Shown: positions 20,963-35,500, counted from the stretch's first letter. The stretch is 64,000 bases of DNA from Glossina fuscipes (GCF_014805625.2 NW_023998433.1:1791457-1855456), one strand, 5' to 3'. Notes: generated by a model from the letters alone, not told the origin. Program-made: numbers and translations.

Positions 20963-20975
20963 TTCCAGAAAATTC
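20963..20975 (-). promoter_or_regulatory. Hsc70Cb: Perfect three-unit heat-shock element
   Basis: TTCCAGAAAATTC fits TTCnnGAAnnTTC, the minimal trimeric binding site of heat-shock factor, with no mismatch. It is 321 bases 5' of the Hsc70Cb start codon and 176 bases beyond the imperfect element. Two such sites next to an Hsp110 gene are unlikely to be coincidence. Confidence 0.55.
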
Positions 20976-21141
20976 ACTTGAATGCTCGACGCTGATTTTC
21001 GTTAGGCAAAATTATGAAAACTTAAAAAAAATTTTTTTTGAATTTATGTAGATAATTTTGTCAAAATTACTTCCTGCGCTGTGGTAGGCTAGTTTCGTAT
21101 TTACTCCAGCGTTACAGAGAGCTGATTAGCACGTTTCTTTT

Positions 21142-21360
21142 TTAATGGTTCTTAACTTCCGTTTTATTTTGCTTCGCTTTTCTTCTAGTTAAATTTTTAA
21201 ATTGCCTGCTTTTAATGTCAGTGAAAATATGAAGTAGTATCTTAACCCTTTCGTCAAAAACGCAAATTCGTTTTGAGCTGTTATCTCGTGCGGTTTTCTT
21301 TTTCAACTGTGCCGAATCCAAAATTTCTCTTACAATCTTTTGCTTTAGTTCTCTTCTCAT
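21142..21360 (-). CDS. Unassigned basic small ORF, 72 aa
   Basis: The frame starts at an ATG at 21360 and encodes a Lys/Arg-rich protein with a helical-looking start (MRRELKQKIVREILDSAQ). About 65-75 bases upstream lies TGGCAACACTAAT, which resembles the YGGTCACACTR core-promoter motif of fly housekeeping genes. That hint of a promoter is why I list it; I do not recognise a family, and chance remains possible. Confidence 0.25.
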   Translation of the reverse strand: MRRELKQKIVREILDSAQLKKKTARDNSSKRICVFDERVKILLHIFTDIKSRQFKNLTRRKAKQNKTEVKNH

Positions 21361-23087
21361 TAGTCACAACAAAAAGTAGTCATATTTTCTAGAAAGTTAT
21401 CGAAGCCAAAATATACGTATAGATTAGTGTTGCCAGTTACCTAAGAAATCAAAAACGTGCATAGGAATGGGATTTTTAAGATCCTACTTAGGCACATTTA
21501 ATTACGCAGAGGTGTATCGTTCTACAGATTTTAACAACTCATATTTATTACTTCGTTACGATAACGATTTACATTTACATGGTAATTTATGGTCAAAAAT
21601 GATTGCTCCAAAACATTTGCTCGATCACATTCATTAGCACGCAGACATTATTTAACACGTGATTCGCAAAGGTACAGTTTCTCGATGAGGTGTGTCATAT
21701 ACGTTGGGCGATATGTCCTGATTTGCTAGGCACTTGCCCTTTCCAAAAATATAGGGGCTGCAATTGTCATATGCTGTTAATTTCTGTTGCTTCTCTATAG
21801 TGATTACTTTTAAAACACTTACCCAAACGTATGGCCACACACAGAACGGTAAACATTATAAAATTCTTACGTATGTCAGCTTGCACACGTTTTTTTTCCT
21901 CAGCAGGATCAATTGGAGGAGGAATCCGAAACATTTTTCTAATAATTTAAAAAATACTTCTTGTTGAAATAAAATGAAAAGATTACTAAACTTGCGACAG
22001 ATGATTTCTTTGCGTTGATCTGCTTATGTTTGATAATTTGGTTGTCAACATTTTTAAAAGCTAAGTTAGTATTCTCGTATCGCAATGCAATGTCATAAAA
22101 TTAATTTACTGAAATATTAGTTCGCTACGTAAATGTCGTATACTCTTTGTCCCAACAAAAACTTCGGTATTAATAAAAATTTAAGAAGTATTCGCATTAG
22201 TAAAATTTTGCTAAATCATCTATAGCATTTTACAAAAACTGCTCACGTTTTTTGGGCTCTAAACCAAATCGTATTGTTAGAAGGTGCAAGTGATATGATT
22301 TAAAATTTATGGTTGGCATGGTGTGATAGAAATAGGGGGATAAATTAGTGAAATTTTTCCGATTAACAGATTAAAGTGTTGGCATAATATTCTCATCCTA
22401 TAGTTTATTTTCATCGTCCATAAACGCTGTATACGTTCTGAGGCATCGCGGTAGTGGAAGCATAGCCAAACGCAAGCCTCGAAAGTCACCGAAATCGGAA
22501 ACCCACTTTTGTGTTAATCAGGTGTTGTTTCTTTTTACTTTCTTAAACCTCTTATAATGTAGAAATTCAACGTAACACCACTTGGATTATTTGCGCTGCT
22601 AAACGACCGACTTAATTCTTTGTTATATGTTAATAAGGAGAAGTTCACATCACGATACGAATTCACTAAATTGTTAGAAACTATAGAAGAAAAGATGTGG
22701 CATTGCCATACCGGCATACAGTAAAGTTAGACGTAAGCATTTCGCAAATTTAATATTTTTCATTGTAATAACGGCAATAAGTGGAAGAGCTAACAACATT
22801 CATTTTCAACTTTTTAGTGATTTTGTCAATATATTGTAAAACGCATTAAGCCGCTTTAATTGTTTTGGTTCATCTTTATTTTTGTTGTAATTTTTAAAAT
22901 ATTTCCCTTATATGTAAACACAATAAAGTACGCATGTTTTTACATAATATACATCTCTAAAAATAAAATACATTTTACTTTGATTAAATCGTTATGCAGA
23001 ACTACGCTTCTCTTTTGTTAAGTTAACTTTGGTTATTCAGTTCATTTTTATATATATTTATATACTAAATATTACTACCAATTTTTT
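21361..23087. other. Intergenic, 3' of brummer
   Basis: No supported gene or repeat. The brummer 3' untranslated region must occupy the right end; a minus-strand AATAAA near 22875 is a possible poly(A) signal. Confidence 0.5.
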
Positions 23088-24427
23088 TTACTCAATATCA
23101 ATGCATAACTCGTTTGGCACAATAATGGAATCTTGTTGTGTTGACACTAAGGTTAGATCGCGTTTATAATGATGATGTCTCGGTATTTCGTTTCTGTCGC
23201 TCTCGTTATAGTAGTGATCGGCTTCCGAATCACTAAATGGACAATTATCTTCTTCCGAGGATGGGGTCGTTCTGGAATCAGGTTCAATTTTATAAGTTGT
23301 ATAAACAGTCGAAACGGTGTGAGAAATTTTACTGTCCGTTAAGGAATGTGCTGTGGATGTTGCCGTTTGGCGGTCAATAAAAAAGTCTGCAATAAATTGA
23401 ATAAAACATTTAAGTAATAGAATTATAATATAATAAATGAAAAAATCTCAGAAAAAGAAGAACAAGAGAATAGGAATATAGCATTACAACAAGTTTACAA
23501 GTGTGGGAAGAACACTGACAATATATATATATGTATTTACATTAGGAAAATCCTATTTTCCATATGGATGTATAGATACGTTTTTGTAAAATGGTTGATG
23601 TTCTATCAAATAATTTCTACAAATATCCATGTGCAATTTTGATGAAATTTTTAGAATTATAGGAATTAAAAGCTTATATTGTATTTAATTAAAAGAAAAT
23701 GGAACAAAGTCCATCGTATAACACTACGCTTAATATAGTTATTCATATAACGGCTTATCAAACGAAGATGTCATAAGGGAAGTAGTGGGAAAAGTGAACA
23801 GGTCCAAATCATTTTCAATTGCATTCGTCCTTAGGTCGAACCAAGTCAGTATATAAAATTTCATCAAAATGTCTTAGAAATTATAGCCTGTGGGTAAAAT
23901 ACAAAAAACAAGACGGACAGATACGCTAAACTCAAACGGGAATGTGATTCTAAATCTATCGCTATAATAAAAAGTGGGTTTATCTCAAATCCTTCTCCTG
24001 GATGTTTAACACATCCGCATAAAGGACGTATAAAATCAATGCTACTTGCAATCTAATTATTACAAATAATCTTATGCGACTGGTTCGAAATTGTCCGTAT
24101 CGCTCTTTTTAATGTGCTTTGAAAATTTTCGTTTCGAGCATGCTGCAATATTTAAATAAAATTTATGCACAGATATGAGTTAATTAGTTAATGTATATTT
24201 TCTATATAATAGACGTTTGCTTATCAAACTTAATCCTGACATCGTTTTATGGGGAAAATAGAATCTTTACGGAGTTTTCATTTCTCCTCTTGAAATTATT
24301 AAGCGAATATTCAATTCTTCTGTACAATAACGTAAATTAAGGAAAAAATGGATAATTAGCCGAATTTATGCCATAAGTTAATATTAAAAATATGCAATCA
24401 CTTTTTTGATCACCTATTATAAGAAAG

Positions 24428-24467
<40 letters not shown>

Positions 24468-27400
24468 GAAATTTAGCCAGAGAATAAATTCTAAGACTAA
24501 AGTCTTAAAGCACTAACATCTAAGGCTTTCGGCTTTATTAAAAACTCTACCGCACTTGAGATTCGAACCCACGACCATTGAGTTGCTAGTCGAGACTCTT
24601 GCCTACTCGGCCACTCAGGCGGATAAGAAAGTTTAAATATACTAAAGAATAGAAAAGTCACCGCTCCCAACAAATTTACATGTACATATATTATGTTTAA
24701 AATTTACCTCCATAAAATATTTTCTTTTTGTTTTAAGAAAAAATTCCAGTTTATGTATAGAGGAAGAAAACTTTAGGAAAACAAATATAAGGAACGCATA
24801 AAAGGTAGTCAAAAATTAGGATTTAAAAAATATCTTCGCGTAATGCAGACGGTGTAGGTATAATGTGTACTGCAAATGAATGAATTTAAGTGATAGTAAT
24901 GAGAGAATACAAATAAAAAATTACAAAAACAAAAGAAAAAAAAAAAGAAAAGCTACTTCACTAACCTGATTCAATACCATTCCATTCACTAAGGACAGCA
25001 TTGTGATGATGTTGATGAGGATTGGGATGATCTTCAATCGAACCTTCGTATTGCTTCAGGTCAGTCGCCAATTCGATATTCTCGGTCATATCAAAGATTT
25101 CAGTAACTTTTACTTTGTTGGTATGATCGTCGGTGTAATAATAGGCATATAAAGCATCGTTGTGAGTAGTAACTTTCAGAACGTGCTCATAATGATCAAC
25201 ATCATCTTCCAAGGGTGGTGCGCCGCTACATAAAATAAGTTAATTAACGCATTTTTTAAATTAAAGTCCTTTTTTGTATTCTATTTACCATTCATCAACT
25301 AGGATAGATACACGAGGTCCATATAAGCGATTCGAATGTAATAAACCGGTTGTATCGAAATGAGGAGGATCACAGATCTATAAAAATAGATGTATTGTTA
25401 AAATTAAGAAGAAACTTATTCGGGAACTCGGAGAGAAATCGCTTTACTGACCGTAAATTTATTAAATAAATGCACTTGTACACGGTTATTGAATTGATTT
25501 ATAAGCTCTTCCACTAAACGTCGCATTTGCTTTGTAAGTCTCGGGGTCACGGTTGTAACTCTGCAAGAGGGAAAGGAGGAGGGTTTGTTTTTTTTTTGGT
25601 TTTTTTTTTTTGTTTTTTTTGTTTTTTTTTTTTTTGAATAAACAGGAACTAATTTAAATAATGAAAAACATTTGCAACTTAAGAGAAGGAACGAATTTAT
25701 AAAAAAAAAATTTTCCCCTTCCCTCTACAAACGAAAGGCCTATATCTCTAGCAACGGGAAGTATAAATCTTAGCCTGAAAAGATAGTGATGACAAGCAGC
25801 TTTAGGTCTAACCACGCAACACAAAGTGCCGGGTAGAAAGACATCCAGTGCAGTTTATTTTTGGTTGCAGGAAGACGTTATGAGTAAGGTCCGTACAAGT
25901 ATCGTTGGTCCGGATGACAGCACCGGCAAGAATGTTCCAAAATTTATTATATATATAAATATATATACACATATATATTTTATTTTTATTAATATATTTC
26001 TTTTATAGTGTGATATTTACAGTTTATATTACAATAATAATACTATAAAAATTCGATAAATTAAAATTTTTTAACACGCTTTTTAATAGGAATTAGCCGG
26101 GTTTATCAGAGAGATTAGAAGGGGCTAAATTAAGAGAAGAAAACTATTTTGTGTTTGTTAAGCTGATGCAAATGTTTTTCTAAACGGTTTTGGTAGCTGC
26201 TTAGCCGTTCTAAAATAAATTTTTGTTTCGATGCACATTAGTAATATTTCATTATAAAACCGACAATTACTTACTTATTTACAGTGGCCATTAAAAAATC
26301 CATGGGTACAGTGGCCGGCAGTGATAATAATTTAATACCACGATGTTTGAATAACCAATTGGCCAAGCCCTTATTAGCCTGCTCTATATAGTCTTGTATA
26401 ACATCTAAAACAGTCTGTGGCATATTGGAAGACAAAGCATCCTAGTGAGTAAACATAAAAAATAATACAAATTATTTTTATCGTTTTTTAGAAGGAAATG
26501 TGAAAATGTGCTCTTTTTTGTGTATCCATACTTTTCTATGCTTCTTGCATTCTCTGCATTCGGGGTCAAAGTCTTGAGGTTGAGCTACCGTCTCCGATAC
26601 AACAAAAGTAGATTGTACAGCTACACAGCGTCGACAATTGATTAAATTGTTACGATGCAAAAATTGCAAGGCATCATCGAATCCTTGTTGGCAAAACTTC
26701 GAAAGAAATTCCGGTCTGGGTGGGAACAGTATACGAACGAAACGATTAATATTCTGACGAGATATTTCAATGCTTGTGTTGGCCCAATTTAAATGGAATA
26801 GCTGAGAACTTTGATCCCGCGGGCAAATGTCGCTTTCACCACAAAACGGTGATACGGTTATTGTATTCTCATCCAAAATGGGTAAATTATCAGAAAAAGC
26901 ACCGTCCATATAACGAACACCTCTGAAACGGGGGGGCAATATGCCAGAGAAACCGGGTATAAAACATGCGCAAAGTAATGCTTGCAGTAGTTCATCGCGT
27001 GAATTAAATTCCGAAACAATCACGTTTTTTCCATCATATACACGTGTCATTGAAATGTGTAAACGTCCACTGACGCGTTTATTAGCATCTTCAGGTAAAT
27101 GCTTTTGTAAACCTTCAAATAGACAAGTCTGTATGTTAAACGATGGACTAAACGGTCCTAGAGAATGACGACGTGCTTCATTGACCACGCGAAAAAAATC
27201 GGACGTCATACTACCTGCAAAAGTATTGTAAAAAAGAACGATTGAATATACTTTTCATGCAAATGTTTCAATTTGCTTATAATTGTTTATAGGGTTAATT
27301 TGTTTTTGCACAATATTACAATATTCCTTAGATTAAATGCATCTCTTTTCAGTTACTATCTACCTACGGACTGATTCTCCGTATGATATCTAAAATTTGT

Positions 27401-29467
27401 TTCTACGGCGCCTAAAAATTTTTCGACAGGGATATGCCGTAGACATTGCATTAATTTTTTGTATCCCAAAATTTCGCAATCTGGTATCGTTAATGTTTAG
27501 AAACTGATGCACAATATTAATTTTAATTCAAACGTATCTAATTAGCGGATTTCTGATATTTAATTCGTTAAATAAAAATTCGTACATCGATTTATATGCG
27601 AGGTGGATTATCGACACGGCAGCATATGCACCAGCCTGCATATCATGGAAAATGTACTCTTTCTTTTAATTATTTATCAATTATTATTATTTAGGTAATT
27701 AAAAATTGTTCAAGTGTTTCCTTTATTTAAAATCAGCGCAAAAATTGCTTTCATCATTTACCCAAATATATGTGATATATCGCTTTGGAATTTGCACTAT
27801 TGAAATAAATAAAAGGTAGAAGAAAGGTTGCCAACGACGACATTCTTTCACCATCGGTCTGCGCAATTTCGCAATAATAGATGTGTGACGATTTTTATCA
27901 AATTTCACGTTTAGTTGTATTGCTCCAATTGCCTAACAAAGACCATTAACTCTTTCAAAATTTTTGGAAACTTCATCAACTGACTGCTAAGATGTCGAGT
28001 TCATAAAAATGATGCGTACAGCATCGATATTATTTTCACTTTTTCGGATTCGGTGTTTGTCAGAAACACGTATTGATAACTACGTATATGCTGCTGGCTG
28101 GAGTTTTCTCAAAATACGTTCAATATTTTTATCTTAATGACAAATATTTGAAATTGCAAAAGTCGCAAGTTTGGAGGTTAAACGATGAAAAGAAGAACCG
28201 TAATCCAACGTGGCTAATAAATGGATTAGAAGTTTTTCTAAATGCTTATGTTTGACCATAAAAAAAAATTAGAGTAAACTACACTAGAGAGTAGAGTAAA
28301 AAAATCGCACACACCCCCTACATTTTGACTTAAAATTTAAACATTTATTAAATTAAATTTGCAAACATAACTTAAATGAAACTAAAGTACACACTGTTAG
28401 TTTTTGAAAAACGTACAATATGCTTACCGCTAACCTCCAAAATTATTACGATAGCAATAAAACAATAGAAAAACCCAAAATCGCTCGCTTCCACAACAAA
28501 AACATATATTAATGCGATAATACTGAATTCTAGCCTGAATAACAAATTCCCTTTAATTTTTATGGCATAAATAGATTTTTTTACAAAATTTTACGGTACT
28601 TTTTCCCATTCTTTTGTAATTGCGATTTGAAGCTCTTCGAGACTCGTAGACGCCGTATTTCCTCCGGCTCCTATTCGTTTTTTCAGCACATCTTATAAAT
28701 GCCCAATGAGATTGGGATCTGGGCTTCGAGCAGTTCACGTCTTAACCGGCACATCATTCTTCTCCAAGTACCGACGCACGACGCACGACGCACGCCAAGT
28801 ACCGTAATACGCTTTTTCATGCATGAAAATACAATTTTCGCCGATAAATCTCGAAAAAGGCGCTCCATGTTCTTCCGGGATCTTTTCAATGTAGCGTTGG
28901 AATGGACGATCGATGAACACAAATTCGGTATTCGCTTTCATTGATATGCCTCTCCAAAACATGAATGTGCCATTGCCATATGCGACACGTTCAGAGATAC
29001 AGCACGGTGCGAAGCGCTCACCGCGTCTTCGATAGACTCTTCCCCGTCGGTCGTTACCATGAAGACATATCTTGTACTCGTAAGAGAACAGTAATACTTT
29101 CCATTGATTCATAGTCCAATTTACATATCCTCGAGTGAATAGGAGGCGTGCTTGTCGATGGGCTGGGGCCAATTGCAGCCATGTTTTTGATCTATGCGTC
29201 CTTTGGTTGGTCAGTCTACCGAATGACTTCCACTCCTCCTACTTTCTGGAGCTGCTACCCTAGTTGAACTGCATTCAATCGGCGATTCCGTAATGACGTC
29301 GTAATAAGCAAACGATCATCACGCTGTGCTGTACATATGCTTTCGTTTTAATGACTTTCTCTCAAAACGAAACGTTACATGAGCCGCTCAATAGTTTCAT
29401 GTTAATATTTGTATAAAAAAAGAAACAAAAGGAAAACCGCTATTTTGTTGGATTAGTGACTAGTCAT

Positions 29468-29503
<36 letters not shown>

Positions 29504-32500
29504 GTCAACAGCTTATCTTTTATCATTTAATTTCAATCACATTTAAAACATATAGAGAGGTACGAAAGGGTTGACAGATTTCGTAAAATTGATTTATTTA
29601 TTTACCGTTATTATTTCAATTGTGCGAAAATTCTCTTTAGCTTGCAGCGATTTCTTAATAACCCCTACACTCACCTGTTCTTTGCTTATCGTGAACCTTC
29701 TTCTAAGCTCCTCTATCGAAAATTAAATCAGCATTTATTATTGTTTGGTAGATTATTGATAAAAATATATTACCATCTTAGCTATTAGGAGGATGTTCAT
29801 TCTCAAAACTGACTGACTCGTCCATATACAATTAAAGAAAGTAAATTGCAAAATTTCATTTCCCGATCTCGAATACCAAAAAAACACAGCCTAAATCGTT
29901 ACGTCAACCACACGCGAATATAACGTTCAAGGAATCTTAGATCCGAAATAAATATATAACATATTACAATAAATTTGCGAACGAAATTCTATCGAAATGA
30001 TTTGCAAAATATAAATAGTTTTTGAATTTGTACAGCGATAAGCTAAACTATTTGCCAATTAATTTGTATTCAACAACTTTTGGTATTAGCGGTTTGTGAG
30101 TTCGTTTTCAACTGCTGCTGCTAGCAAAAATTTAAGTAAGTACTACAGTCCGCTTGAGTCAAAGAAAAAAATACATGGCATTAAAATTAATAGCCATTCT
30201 CTCTACACAATGGCACGTTGCGTAGATATTAATAAAAATTAATTTTGGCTTTATGATCTGCAAGGGAATCGGTAAGCTGAAGTATACACTGAACTATGGA
30301 TAAATTTTTAGATATTGAGAACGATTCTACATTTTCTTTAAAAAGTTGGATTAAATAGCCTTTCAACTTTTGTACGGCAAAGCCTGATTTGAATGGTCGA
30401 AATTAATTCTCCAAGTCAATTATTTTTGAAATGATCGTACAAAAATCGTCATGCAACTAACAACAACAAACAACGTCTATAATTCAGCTTTATTGATTTT
30501 AGCTACTGACAAAAGTTCGCCCTGTTTGTCGGTTTTTAAATTATAGCGAAATAATGAAATGTTTCTTATCACATTTTAAAGAAACTCATTAGAATTATTC
30601 AATGCATGTAACGGATGCGTTTCGAATTAAACAATAACAATAACAAAACTGTTTATTTGTATAATTAAAGTTTTCAAATTTCATTTGAAAAGAAAAAAAA
30701 AATTCAATGATAAGACAATTAAAATACAAAAAATAATCTAATTACGTAGTAATAGCGCGTTGGGCTTACATTAAATAAATAGCACGTAATTGTTTACGAC
30801 TGCGTGCGAATTGAGCTCATATGTCATGCCCGGCCTTAAGAAAATTTTTGCAAAATTGAAAAGCAAAGTAAGCAGCGTAAGTATCTTACGTATTCATTAT
30901 GCATAAAGCAAATACGGCTCCTCGTTGCCATTGATCGAGAAATATAAACAATCGTAAATTCTTTTCCTATAACGAATTTTTTAAAACTGATCCAATCCAA
31001 TCCATTTTCAATAGGATTCACCTCGGCACCAATATAAAATTTAGCGTGTAAGCGTTTGCGTGCATATTCTACATATTTCGACCTGTGGATTGAACACAAC
31101 ATTAGTTTATTTCCAATAGATGTTCTGGGAGAAAAGATTGCTTGTAGAATAAAAAAAACGAGTAAGAACATGGTAGACGGGCAATGTCGACCTTTATATA
31201 CCGTACATAATCATTATTTTTATTGTAGAACACAAAATTATATATTGTTTTTATGTAAAGACATATTTTTCATGTGCGTATTTATGGGAAAGCGGCCAAT
31301 TTAATCCTCAGATAAGTCAGGATCCAAAAATAGGCGTAGATGGTCTAAATTTCGTAGAGTTCATTTTTGTATGAAATTACTATAATACTATGGGTCAATT
31401 TCGATAACCACATTTTAAAACGTTGTCTTTTCTGCTCTACATAGGATCAATTTTCATGGATATTGTTATTAGGATGGGATCCCAAACATATACTGTGATG
31501 GTCAAAATTTATTACAGTTAATTTTTTTATGTTCAAGTACTAGTATTATATAATTTTCATCGTGAAGTATTTATTTAAAATTATACCTTTTTGTCGTACA
31601 AACTACAGTTTTTGTGTTATATAAGAGGGGGTTCAAAAATTTTCTCCGGTCCGTCCAAAGTTTTCATACCACTTTAAAATGGCGAAATACTACTACTTAG
31701 CTACTTTTGCGAAGAAATTTTGAAAATTACAATTTTTACCATATAACGAATTTTTAGAACAAGGCGTTATAGGGAGAGTGATTGAAAAAGTGAACCGATC
31801 CAAACCATTTTCAATAGCGTTCGTCCTTGACTCAAAACAGGTCACTGTACGAGATTTCATCAAAATATCTCAAAAATTGCGACCTGTAGGTTGAACAGAA
31901 ATGTACATGGACAGACATCAGACGGACAGACGGGCTTAGCTCAATTAAGATTATGATTCTGAATCGATTGGTATAATAAAAGGTGGGTGGGTACATCTTA
32001 AGCGCTTCTGCGTATTATATACGCCCACCACAAGTGTCGTGGAATATAAAAAGTAACTTCAAGGTACATGTTAAGAGGTAAGTAAAGAGCGACATACGCG
32101 TACTGTAGCAATATAACTTCGTATAGGTCCGTAGACGGTTTACACGTTAAATATCAGTAAAGTAATGCCATAAATAATTTGTTTTCCTTAAAAAACTATT
32201 AGATGAGCGAACTTTCTGTAACACTTAATAGTCGCGTCGTTCTATTTTTAAAACAACATATTTAAATTTATTGAAATGGGTGTTTGTAATTATCTTTTTT
32301 AAATTTTCGCTGAACTTTTGGTTGCTTGCTTAGTGATAGACATGATGGTGTGTTTGTTCACTTATATTTACAATTACTGTTAAAAATAAAAAAAATAAAA
32401 AAAAAAAATGAAAAAAGTACTATTTTCTAAGTAAAGTTCGTCAAACTATTCCAAGGCTACAATATTGAAAATATTGCCTTTGTCAGCAGCTCTTTTTTAA

Positions 32501-35500
32501 GCTCGTCACCTGTTTTTAACAAGTAGACGAAAGTGTTAATAAATTTCTTATTTACTGATTATCAAGGGCAAAAACATCTTAATAGTTTTGTTTACAAAAC
32601 TAAATGAAAAGTGTACCCAAAATGAACTTGTATTTCAGAGTGAATGAGTGCAATTATAGCCAGTGTCTTTATAATTCATATTTCATTCATGACTATTTCA
32701 CATGACTCCCTTAATTTTCTTACGATTTCGTTTCTTTTCTTATAATCTCCATATCACTACTAATTTTTTAATGAAACTAAATGCTATCATCAAGTATTAA
32801 ATAATTAAATATTGTTTTCGAAAAACAAACAATCATTTTGGGGATATTTTTCATAATATACGTACATATGTACATATGTAATTAATTGCTTAAGCCTATC
32901 TCTTCTCGAATTTTCCGTATAATTGGGCATAGCTAGAGTCTGCATATATATATACTTGTTCGAAAAATTGAGTATGTAGATTATTGTGCATAAGTAAGTA
33001 AAAAACAAGACTGCCAGCAGAACAGTCAACTTAACTGTTATAGCACGGAAACAATGCAACATAAAATTTCTTTATCCCTATTTATACAAGAGAAGAAAGG
33101 CGAACCAATGCGGCCTACAGTTGTGTAAATCAAGAGGCACGCACGCCCCTTTCTTTATGGAAATTTACCCACAACTTTTATAAATGCGTGCACATACGTA
33201 CATACATATACACGACGGTATATACACAATAGAATAAATACACATTTTATAATCAAATAAAACGAGTTTTTAAATAAAATAACGTACACATCAGCAAGAA
33301 AGAAATATATATTCCGTACGTACGCGTAATTGTGAGCGTAAGGTCCTAAGATTTTAACTGAAGTGTCGAACGAACTTTATCTGTGTAATAAAAATATACG
33401 TATGTACAAAGCGACATTTGAGTCCGTTTGACTTTCAATAGAGGATGAATTTTTAATTTTACACAAAAACAGTTATAAAAAATTATTATAAAGTGAAACG
33501 AAACTTGAATTTAATTTACGGAGATTATAGAGCACTCCTAGAGATTCATAATTTCCCAAAGAGATGGTTACAAGACGAAAACGACTTCATAAGTTTTATA
33601 CAATTTGTTGAAAAGCCTTCTATCACGTATTAATTGTATTGAAAGCCACAATTTTCTCAATATCCATGCATCGAGGATAATTAACAATAATTTACCTGAA
33701 AAATTAATTAATTTATTGCATTTATACATTTATTTTTACATGTCACATCATATCAGATATGACAGCCCATCGTTAGAGTGATCGATGAAGTTTTCCATGG
33801 TTTTTACTATTATTCTACTCATCTCCGAAGGATTAGGAGAATAAATATTCATTTTGACAATACGTTTGTAACGCCAAAAAGGAAATTTCAGAGACCACAT
33901 ATATTCTCAATCAGCATCAGTCGACTTAAGCATGCATGCCCGTTTGCGCAGGCATTCTCCTGGGCACAAAAATGAAGCTCTCGGCATCACATTTGGCAGC
34001 ATCTTTGTAAATTCTTTCACGAAAGTTCGGAAAGGAAAAAAAGGCTGATATTTCGCTCATTAGTCATAAACCGCAACTATGCAACTATAAAAATTTGAAC
34101 ATATATCCTATGGATGGTGCTAAACCATCAAAAATGGAAAAATTTGGACCCGTCTACGCAAAATTGTGGTATATCAGTTTTCCATATTGTTGTAAAAATC
34201 GTTATAGCGCCCTGAAGCAAAGTTTAGAAATCCCACAAAGTACATACGTTCGTGATCGGTGTTAAATTTACATAAATCTAAGCACATCCGTCTGTTCGTC
34301 TAACCACCTGGCCGCCTTGTCCAGCTGTACTAGTACCTATAGTAAACATTCCCGAAGTTCCCGAAAATGAAAATATCGACTATAAATGTCAAAGCTCAAA
34401 GGGCATGCCTACAGCGCAACAAAAATTGCGAACAGTTTTGCTTTCCGTGTTTTTTGCTCGTTGCTCGAACAACTGCAACAGATACACGATATAACTTTGT
34501 AGATTTATTCTAGAAAAATAGAAAAAATTAGCCATGCCCACATCCAATGGAAATTTAATAAATTTTTTTCTTTAGCCTTCTTTAGGATAGTGGTGATAGG
34601 TATAACCGATTCGGTCATGGTCGAATATAATTTTTTCACTTGTTATACTCAATCTATGCATAAATATCAACTGCCCTCGATTTCGTCGTGTTCCTGTAGA
34701 GAAACAAAATCATGATAAAATTTGTGCCGGCTGACATTGTACGATATCAGCAAATTTAACACGAAAATGTGTTTATTATGGAATCACAAGACAGGAAAGA
34801 GGGGCTTTTGGATACATATATGTACATAATGAAATATTGGACACTGAAACTTTGTTAATACTATGTAATACTTGATGATCAATTTAATAGTAAAGTAAAA
34901 CCGAAAACAATTATACACGATCTTGGCCAATTTTTTCTATTATCCATATATGCTTCGTCCGCAATCTTTGACTATAATGACCCTTGCCTTTCACATTCGA
35001 CATGCATTTTTTATATTTGACATACATGCGTACATAAATCAGCAACACCTTGTGGATGATTATGCATAAAGTTTTTCTTCTCTTAACAGAGGCGTACCGT
35101 TGAACCGATTTAGCTGACCTTTAAGTGCAATACAATGATCTAATTAAAATGAAATATTAGCCCAACCTTAACTTTGTTTTAAAGTGAGCCTCATTAATAT
35201 TGCGTCTTTTCGCTCGACAAAATATAAGCACTTGTTAAACCTAGTCCGTTGTCCAAACATAAAAATTTATTTTACTATTTTATACTACTAGAAAATACAT
35301 ATTGAAATGCGAAAACAAAAACAAACAAAACATTATTCCAGTATACAACTTACTCCAATATACAATTAACTAACTTCAGCAACTCAAAAAACCTAGCGTC
35401 ATAACTATTGGCTGAATAAAAGGCTCCCATATAAGGAAGGATACGAAGATAAAAATGAATGTTTGGTGGGGTACCCTTTTGGTTTAATAACGTTACATAA

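Noticed and set aside
24545..24622. tRNA gene on the minus strand
   Set aside because: A and B boxes are good, but the anticodon arm does not fold, and the unit is joined to a body, an AAT tail and target duplications, so it is a SINE head.
26478..27209. Separate patatin-like gene starting at MTSDFF
   Set aside because: The sequence begins after an AG acceptor and lacks the GxSxG motif; it continues the exon at 43542-43383 in exact phase and is brummer exon 2.
30836..31171. 111-aa minus-strand ORF
   Set aside because: It crosses a repeat A fragment and has no recognisable domain; a few frames this long are expected by chance in 64 kb of this composition.
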